Below are positions 37,301-46,300 of a stretch of DNA of 64,000 nucleotides, piece by piece (within the stretch, counting starts at the first letter, position 1; every line of letters begins with the position of its first letter). A model generated the notes under the pieces. That model saw only the letters and a list, made by a program, of their open reading frames with translations, made no database searches and was not told where the DNA came from. The translations under genes were made by a program, and so were the position numbers. Source of the stretch: Wyeomyia smithii. Lineage: Eukaryota > Arthropoda > Insecta > Diptera > Culicidae. The stretch is taken from positions 44,409,858 through 44,473,857 of the forward strand of contig NC_073696.1 in the NCBI RefSeq assembly GCF_029784165.1. The letters run 5' to 3'.

Positions 37301-40300
37301 CTACTTTTTTGCATTTACCTTTCTAGAGAGCTCAATAATGCTCTCATAATGCACTACATTATGTTAAAGTATAGTATTTTAGATGCCTAACAACTTTGCC
37401 GAAGACACTGAAGAGCTAGAATGTCCCTAAGAAGAGCTATTGCTGTTCAAAGTTGAGTATGTCGATTTAAATGCAGAAAATCCTGTTTTCTGCCAACATT
37501 ACCAATGTACCGGCGTCAGTAGGATTCCCATCAGGAGTAACCTATCGTAACGAGTTTATACACTCAGCTGGACCAAGCAAACAAATTAAGATGATGGTTG
37601 CATGTAGCAGCCGAAATACGTCTCTGCGGACGGTATTCGATAAAAGGGTATTCGATTTTTTGTAGTAGAATTGAATGGAAACATAACCTATTCCCAATAA
37701 TCAAACAAATTTAGGTCAATATCATAGGCGTAAAAAGAATCTTCAACGTGTTTCCGAGGTTACTTCTGATGGAAATCTGACTGACGCCGGTACACTGGCA
37801 GTGTTGGCAGAAAAAATGATTTGCAACATAAATTTCGACATAATCAACTTTGAACAGTTCTTGTATTTTTTTGGCACACCCTAGCTCCTTAGTGTCTTCG
37901 GCTAAGTTGCTGGGCATCAAAAAACCTTCCATTTGAAGTCATGAAACCTATGGTTTGAGCCATTTTGAGCTCTTTAGAATGGAAAATGCAATGAAGTTGG
38001 TTTTTCCATACAAATCTCCATATAAATTTAAAATGCAATGCGCCAAGCGGAGACAAAACCAATCGACTTCCAATAAATTCAGGATTGTTTGGGGCCCCAA
38101 ATAGAACAAAAAAATCACAAGAAGGTTGTATGCAAAGCCACGACCGCAAGGTTGAAGTAGAATACTTTTACAAGAAAGATAACCTGGCTGCTTGCGTGTC
38201 AGTCATTTTTTCTAGTAAATAAACGTTGACTGTTCATTGGCAGTATTGTAATTTCTTTTTGTCTGATATTTTGAATGAAGTTCATTGGATATTTTTAAAT
38301 TTTGTGCAAATGAGAAGTTGAAGTGCTGCCGAATTGTAATATGCACATTTAATATGACATCATTAAACGGGAACGGAACAAAGGCTACGGTTATGCAGAA
38401 CGCGAATGCCGTACAGCTTGTGAAATGTACAGCTCTTTTTAAGGCGAAGTAGAGCTAAACATTTCAACAGATTTCGTCTTGCCGAATCGCATCGTGCCGT
38501 TATTTGCGTTCTGCATGACCGTAGCCAAACACTAAGCGACGCAAACACGTAATAATAGTCAGAGTATGCATGTAGATGAAGATAATTTACTTTGGATTAT
38601 AGCGCAAAACGAGAAAATATTAACTCTTCAAATAATCATTTGTGTTCTTCAAATTTCATTTGTTCAATTTAATATCCGATGAAATGTTTGTTTATTATCT
38701 GATGAAGCTCTTATATAGGCCAAATGATGCATTCCCAATTTACTTGGTCCATAACTCTGCCGACCGTGCTTGGGAAAGCGCGGTATAACGACTAATCAGA
38801 GGTCGAATTTTGTGTTTTGACAAGGCTTAAGAGTTTCAATAGTACAATAGTTCGAATGATAAAATTGCAATTTCATGCATTTGGTAGGAATCTTAGAAGA
38901 TTTTCTAATCGATTGCTGCAAAAACGAAGGAAATCCATCGAAAACTAACCGATTTATTGGCATTTGAAATTTTTCTCACTTTTTTCAGTTTTAGATTTTC
39001 ATTTTACATCCCTATGTAGCCGAACTTCCTGAGAGAAGTATTCTAATTCAAAATTAAATCTTCATTAATTCATTTGTTGTCCTTATAAGGACAATTGTTC
39101 AATTTATCATTGATAGTGAGGACTAAGGCGCACGGTCAACACAATGAGAAAGGTGTTTTCACATTGAAAACTAGACACGGCTTTACTGGAGGAAGTGTTG
39201 GCAAATGCATCTACCGCTAATACCACCGCTATCATACGAAAGCGCGTCGTTTCATGTGGGGAATATCAACAACGAAAAATGACGCGCGTCTAAGCATAAC
39301 CCGAACTGTCTTGCCGTGCTGCTCCCATTTACCTTTACATCGGCCTCAGGGAAGTACCGGCTGCATCTGCATCTACCGCTGAGGCTGTCACTATACTGCT
39401 ATTGGTACTAAAAGCTACTAACTCTTCAAATAAGTGTGTTATTTGTTCTCAAAAGAACAATTGTTCAATTCAAAATCGGATTTACGCAATCGCATCTCTG
39501 TAATATTACCGACAATAATATTCTTCTGAACAAACTGATACAACTTTCCCATTAGGCCTCTGCCATAATAGATGCGAAAAGTGACGCGAACCGATTCGCT
39601 CAGCTGTAGGTTAATGTACAGCCATCAGTAGAGCTGTACATCAACCTACAGCCGAGCGAATCGGCTCGCGCCGCTTTTCGAGTTTACTATGGCAGAGGCC
39701 TTCGAGAAAGTTGCTGGCTGATGTATTCACTTCATGCAAGCCTGCTGCTGATGCTTCCCGCTACCACACTGAAACAGCATTTTAGTGAAGGGAGTGTCGT
39801 TGCATCAGCTGACCCTGCTACTATCGATGCTGATATACCCGCTGCAACAGCTACGCTATGCATAGCCATGCCACTGTTGTGGCCGCTATACGCTGGCCTA
39901 ACTGCTGAGCAACTGCAACGCTATCCGTAGCCATGCCACAGTTGTGGCCGCCATTGGTATCCACTGTACCTGAATCTGCTGGCCCTGCTGCTATCGATGG
40001 TGAGATCCGCTGAAACTGCTACGCTTATCCACAGCCATGCCACAGTTGTGGCCGCTATCCGCTATCTAAGGGAGGACTGCTGTCGTCGCTGTTCAGAACT
40101 ACTATGAGCGGCTTCGACTAAAACAGGCTCTTATATAGGGATGAAAATAGGAATGAATTATTTTACGTACGTGGTGGAATGATATAACTTGAAAAATATG
40201 TGTGACTTTATTCTGGTTCAGAGCGATCATTTGATAAGCTCCACCTCTTTTTTCAGTTTCTAAAGTTTTTCCTCAGTTTCGTAGCACGGATGCACAAAAA

Positions 40301-43300
40301 TGATTTCTTGTCGAACCGGACCGATAGCACTCTCATTGAAGCAACAAAATAACATGTTTTGTGTCGTATTGCGCAGCTTCGTTGAAGAAAATGTTCCCGT
40401 CCCCGTGTCGCATGTAAGCAGATTATTGCGTTCAGTAGACAGTAGATAGTGTATCCAGCGAATAAACACCGATGGTGCTCTCACACACGCAACGGTTTTA
40501 GCCCGTATCTTATTGCGGTTTGTAACATCAAGCGATTTCGTTTGCTCGCTGTTGCGTGTTGCATCATGTTGCAACTTGGCAGCTGGGAGACGACGAAATT
40601 CTGTTTATGCTGATTGATTGAATCGACTTCATATTAGCTCTGCATAGTCGAACTAACTGCTTCTGTGAATGCGTACTAACAGGGCAGTTTATTATTCAAT
40701 GTCGGTTATGCTGATCGCAGCCTTTGCGCTGCCCCTACAGTGGGGGGTTTACTAAATAAAGTGAAAATTAGACAACTACAACAGAATTTGATTGCATCCC
40801 GCACAGAATGTCTGCTTGTGTTGATGCCAGAAAATTATTAACCTTCAATTATTTTTTTATTTGCCTTGAAAAAAAGCATGTTGCGGTTCAAAATCGGTTG
40901 CTAATTACAACCTTTGAGCTGCCCTAACATTGGGGGAATTAAGATACACGGACAACATGCACTGTGGAAGCTATTTCACATTCAGTAAATTAGACGGGTG
41001 CGACAAATTTAAATTGCTAGGATTTATCACAGAATACTTGCTTGCCTTGACAAAAATTATTAACTTTCAATGACTTGTTTATTTGCCTTCAAAATGGCAT
41101 TTTCATTTCCAAAATTGAATTTCCTGATGGCAATCTTCATGCCGCCCCAACACGGGGGGAATAATGGCTGTCTGGCGACACACGCTGAGAAAAACCGCGC
41201 TGCTCCTGAGACGTGGTGACCAACCACAGGGCTAGTGCTGCTGCTAAGGAAGGACGACTGCTGTTGTCGCTGTCTAGAACTATTATGAGCGGCTCCGGCT
41301 GAAACAGGCTCTTATATAGGCCAAATAGCATGTTTTCAATTGCAAGGTATATGATTCTGTCGACCGTGCTTGGGAAGCAAGCATATAACGACCAATCAGA
41401 GGTCGAATTTTTCGTTTTGACAAGGCTTGACTATTTTCAATAATACAATAGTGTGAATAATAAAATTACAATAATCTTATTTTGGTAAGAATCTTAGAAG
41501 ATTTTCCAATCTATTGCTGTAAGAATGAAGGAAATCCATCGAATACTAACCGATTTATTAGCATTTGAAATTGGACATATTTTTCACTTTTTTCGGTTTT
41601 AGATTTTCATTTCACATCCCTATGTAGTCGAACTTCCTGAGAGAAGTATTCTACTTCAAAAAACTTGGTTCTGTAATTCTGCTAACAAGTTTCGTTTTTT
41701 CCATATAACGATTCCCCACCCTAGTGTATAATAAACAGAAGGTCAAGTTTAGAATCGGAATGTAGCATAAAGGCTTAAAGGTCACTAGATGAATACTTCC
41801 CCCAACTTTGAACACAATCTGGCACGGTCGTATCCAAGTTTGTGCTCTTTCGTGGTCACTCCGTTTGGGATGATTCATATTATGTTACTATCCCTGAGCG
41901 GATTTTAAACGCCAATATTTTGATCGAAAAGAAAAGGTTGATAATTGGTGAATCTTTACAATAGTAAACTGATGAAAAAATGAATTGAAAAATCAATCGT
42001 TTTGGTTTGGTTTCTCAGCATTCAATCAATCACCAGTTAGCTTCTATAGCTGAGAGGAGGATGGTATAGCGTAGCATCGTACGTGCCATGTGCCGTTTTG
42101 AATGTATGCAATGTTACTTATTGTCACTTAACACTCTCAACTGATAGATAAAATTTTTTTTGTAAACTTTTGTATTATCATTAGCGTATTTGCGAACCAA
42201 TTAAAGCGGCTAACCGCTTTTTGTTCGTGATATTTATTTAAGTTAAATGTTGTGAAAAGCTCCCCTTTCTTTCAAGTTATCTCATTTTCTCAGCTGCACA
42301 AGACAGGCAAAGATGTTAGGGCATCTTCAGCGGTGGTCTGTTTTTGAAACAACTTTATACTAGATTTACACCAGCGAAACCTGAATAGAACCAGCTAATA
42401 TAGACCAACTTTTCGTTCTCCGCACCGGTGTTGTATATCTTGTTGTTTTAAACCGCTGACATCTGTCACACTGTCAACAATTCAATACCCCATGCTAGCA
42501 GTTAATGAGACTTGTTATAATAAAAAACACTCAACATTTACCGAACGGAAATTCGATAATTTTTACGCACATTAAACGATTACTTTGGCAAGACACTTCA
42601 TATCCACAAGACTTTGTGGATTTGACGGTTTGACCCGAGCGTCAGTGACATTTCTCAGCATGTATTGGTATGATCGAAAATTCCTGCTACAAGTAGGGTT
42701 TCGGAGGATAGCGAAAAATATTTGATCGCGTAGGTGTTCATCTTCCGTTTTCGTCTCATCAATCTTTCAAAATCTTGCAGTTCCTAAAACTTGGTTTGGG
42801 TTTTGAGGATATTGGATGGCATTGCGCAGCTTGATTCGAACAATTTTCGCTATTTTCGGGTAGGTCACATACTGCCAGTTATGCTTCAAGCTTAAACAGA
42901 GCAGTCATTGTCATTTGTCCTGCGGCTCATCTAACCCGCAAAGTCAAAAAATACGAAAAACGAAACATAACGCCCCCCAGCGATCATTTAGTTTTGTTCG
43001 AGTTGCTCGAAACAAAATGCTCAATGTCACCCCAGCATTTTGAACGTTTTTAGTTCAGTGTCTTCGAGGAACATTTTTCTGGCCTCTAAAGTTCTCCTCT
43101 AGTCCCAATACAATTAAGGCGAATAGCCAACATATTTGTCATCCTGGTGGCTGATGGTTGCAAACCAAGTAGTTGAGCCTACGGTTATGGTCTTCCAGAA
43201 TTCCCACTTTTGCTGGTCTGTTTCCTTGAAGCCAAAAACGACAAACCTGTTCATTTTCTTCTTCAGAAAAGCCACAAAAATGAATTGTGAATTGTCATAA

Positions 43301-46300
43301 AAAATCTTTGTTTTGTTTATTCCCCAACACTCGCAAAACGCTTATATTGAAATAGCTAGAAATAAGGTATTCAATTAAAATATGACATTTTACCCACCTA
43401 TTGCTAGCGTACAAAGGGTTTTAGAACGATCTATTCCTTGTTCCAAAAAGTGACAGAAATAGACCAAAACGTATACCAGTTTCAATTTTTTTCAATTTAG
43501 ATCTGGTATAAAACAAAATTTACACCACCGGTGCAGCAGTGATTTTGAGTTTGTTCCAAAAAAATAGAACAAAACAACGATTTGGACCACCCCTGAAGAT
43601 GCCCTTATTTCGTATATAGGAATACTAATGTACAAAAAACTTATATCATTTCGAGCTCGTTCGCATAAACGCAACAATATACCACGTATCGTGGAAAATG
43701 GCGGTAGTTGCGTAGCCACAAGGTTACAGAGTCCGCTTTGTCAAGTGGATGGTTGTTGGGGCGACAATAAAAAAATGTCATCATCGAATTTAAAGAACGA
43801 CCATGTACATTTCGTTTTTTTGCCCAGAATAATAACCTGTGCAAAATTTCATCACTTTGAGGCACCCCTAAATCATGCTGAAATTTCGCACAGATCATTT
43901 TGTCAGGTCAATATACAAGATATATGACATGACCATTTTCGCTGCCAATCTTAGTAGAATCATTCGATGTGAAATTTCGATATCGAAAAAGGACTTAAGC
44001 ATGGGTTTATTCCCAGGCTCTATGACCGCTTAATTTTCCTTTACGCTGAATTCTATAATACCTTGGTGTGACTTCCTCTCAACAGAATATAACTAAGTCC
44101 CTCTCATAATAAAGTTGGCCAGGCCGCTCGATTAAACTTCTCCAGGTTATATTTGATAGGAGGAAGGGTAAAAGGAAGGGTGTAATCATATAATGCATAA
44201 GCACGAATAAATAATAAGCATGCCACAATAGCGGTGTTGCTAAAAATAGAAGTGCGGGATACACCTGGGCATATCTCACAATAGATCAAGTCGCAGTGAG
44301 GAAGTCCATACAGGAAAAAAGTGTCGTGTTGCGGCTTGGAAAAAAGATAATCAAATTGTTCTCGCGTTGGATGCAGAAGCAGACATCCATGCTGAATTCC
44401 AAACATGTGTAAAGTTTTTAGTACTAGCAATTCGTAACCAGATAGTGCTACCGGAGACGCCAGGTCACCAGGCGGCGCTAGTGTACAAGTGATTTATAAC
44501 GCAATTCTCTTTGTATTTACACGGAATTTTCGATCAATGTTGTTCTTGCTTGGACGTCTATCTGTGGTGCAACTGTTACGTGTTGCATATTGCCGCTGTG
44601 CGACTGGGGAAAATTCTGTTCGTGCTGATGATAACTGGTGGCAGACATGAGCATAAAGTATTCACATGAAATCAAAATAAATAATTATCGGTTTCCGTTA
44701 GACTCTAGAAAGTCGGGAAATAAATATTGAAATTCAGTCCGCGCAAATATATATTTCGACTGTGACATACAGTCATCCTCAGTGCTTATGTGGACCAGTC
44801 CAGTCACAGTCGAAATATATATTTGCGCGGACTGAATTTCAATATTTATTTCCCGAATTTCTAGTAGAGTCTAACGGAAACCGATAATTATTTCTTTTGA
44901 TTTTATAAATCACTCTGCTAAGACGCTCGGTATAGATTTTCCAAATATTCACATGAGTATTCAAAGCATCATTTTATTTTAATGGAGTATTCTGAATTTC
45001 AGTTGTAGCATGTTCTGTTTGAAATCGGATTAGTTTCGTATATCCATAGTATCATCGAATTGTGGTGAACATCACACTACTGCACATCTGCAGCGGATTC
45101 TATTCACTGTTTCAGTTATCAAACTAATTAGTTTGAGCTTCTAAAAATACAAATACATGTAATAACCTTGAAAAAGGTTGATTATTGCAATTGCAAATTT
45201 CATTCAGTTGTCGCAAAAATGTGTCATTATCAGACCGCATCCGAAGTGACATAATATAATAAGGCTTCGCCTTTTTTCAAGTTCTTCCATTTCTGTCTCA
45301 AGGAGTAAATGTAGCGATGAAGATTTAAAATTAAATTAACTGAAAACTATGATAGTAGAAACTACGAACAATATAGTTCAGCAGGTGGGACTCGTACCCA
45401 CAACTTCTAATCTCCGGTCAGATGCGTTTCCTTTACACAACCGCAGAACGTAGAAGACGTAGTTCTACACGCAAAAGTTGGATGGTGCGAAACCAGTACA
45501 AAATTGTGCGTTTTTTTAGCGCAATTGTTGATGTAATTCGGAACCAGTACAATGATTGCGTGTTGGGCATAACGCAAATAATGCTCTAGCGTTTCTCCAA
45601 TGTATTTGGCAGCTCCAAACTAGTACACCTAAACAGTTTCAACTGGTATCAAGCAGCACTGCAAAGCGAGCGAGAAGCAAAACCTATCTCCTCCTTTCTG
45701 CTTGAGGACGAGACATATGCTACGCTTTTCAAGTCTTTTGCACACACGCTTTCGAGATACTTTTTATTCTTCATGCATTCCTCTGAATAGCAGCAAGCAC
45801 GCATCGACAGTATGAGTGAGACTAACAACACTGGCATCTAGTATGTACAGCACTGGTGTCTCGCTCATTTCGTAAAGCGACGAGACATCGTCTTGTGCGT
45901 CGCAACCCGAACCGAAAAAGAAGCGAAAGAGCAACCTGCAAATTATATGTGACGTATCTAGTCTCGTCGCACGTACATGGAAAATCTACGAGCAAGAGAG
46001 AAAGAGCAGTCACTAATACACTCGATGTGAGAAATAAAGTGTCGGTATATGATACATATTCTGATTTCAATCTATGTCAATGTATTCGCAGTACAACTGT
46101 TGCGTTATGCGTTTCACACATTTATTGTGCGATTTCTGTGCAACATTTGTGCGAATCGGGAAGACACAATGATTGTACAAGACTTCAACTTTTGCGTGTA
46201 CAATCGAGTTTTGTATCGCTTATCCAATTTTCGCACTTGTACGTTCACTTAGTGGACCTTTATAGCTTAATATTTAAAGATGGCTATTGTTTCAACACCC

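Larger units (their letters stand above)
38115..41660. mobile_element. Promoter-bearing element family, copy A (3.5 kb)
   Basis: Starts TCACAAGAAGGTTGTATGCA after an A run and ends AGTATTCTACTTC before A residues; the insertion is in the A run of the foldback element. Nearly identical to copy B (a few single-base differences and one 110-bp segment at about 39164-39273 missing from B). It contains two hairpin MITEs, three minus-strand TATA-like modules and roughly 200-bp repeated modules with a CCCC/GGGG stem-loop. It has no conserved coding region: the 104- and 64-codon minus frames lack any domain. It is non-autonomous. Confidence 0.85.
37150..41724. mobile_element. Foldback element inserted in the SINE
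   Basis: The left arm runs 37150 to about 37570. The right arm runs from about 37720 to 38107 and resumes at 41661-41724. Shared blocks include CCAATCGACTTC-type sequence and CGCTTGGCGCATTGCATTTC in inverted orientation. Its right arm is split by copy A. The unsplit element would be about 1 kb. Confidence 0.75.
36985..41785 (+). mobile_element. tRNA-derived SINE split by a 4.6-kb insertion
   Basis: The 5' part (about 36985-37149) has the polymerase III-like boxes (TTGGTCTCGAGG, GTTCAAGTCTCGG) and CGTAGCGCTAGCCCCGCAAT, typical of a mosquito SINE. The 3' part resumes at 41725 with ACAGAAGGTCAAGTTTAGAA and GGAATGTAGC. TGTATAATA is present on both sides of the insertion. Confidence 0.75.
36790..41880. 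mobile_element. Outermost inverted-repeat element of a five-layer nest
   Basis: The left arm, 36790-36890 (with CCAAAGTTGGGGGAATTATT), is an inverted copy of 41783-41880 (CCCCCAACTTTGAACAC and onward). The arms are diverged. Everything between about 36985 and 41780 is later insertion. Confidence 0.65.

Noticed and set aside
39721..39930. Ala/Leu-rich 69-codon frame in copy A, repeated in copy B
   Set aside because: It arises from degenerate GCTGCAAC/CCATGCCAC repeats and has no start context or domain.
40260..40574. 104-codon minus-strand frame conserved between copies A and B
   Set aside because: Conservation is explained by recent duplication. A faint look of histone H2A (IHxLL near the start, EExKL at the end) does not hold in alignment.
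45374..45447. Functional tRNA gene on the minus strand
   Set aside because: The cloverleaf has C at position 33 and weak D and acceptor stems; better read as a pseudogene or SINE head.
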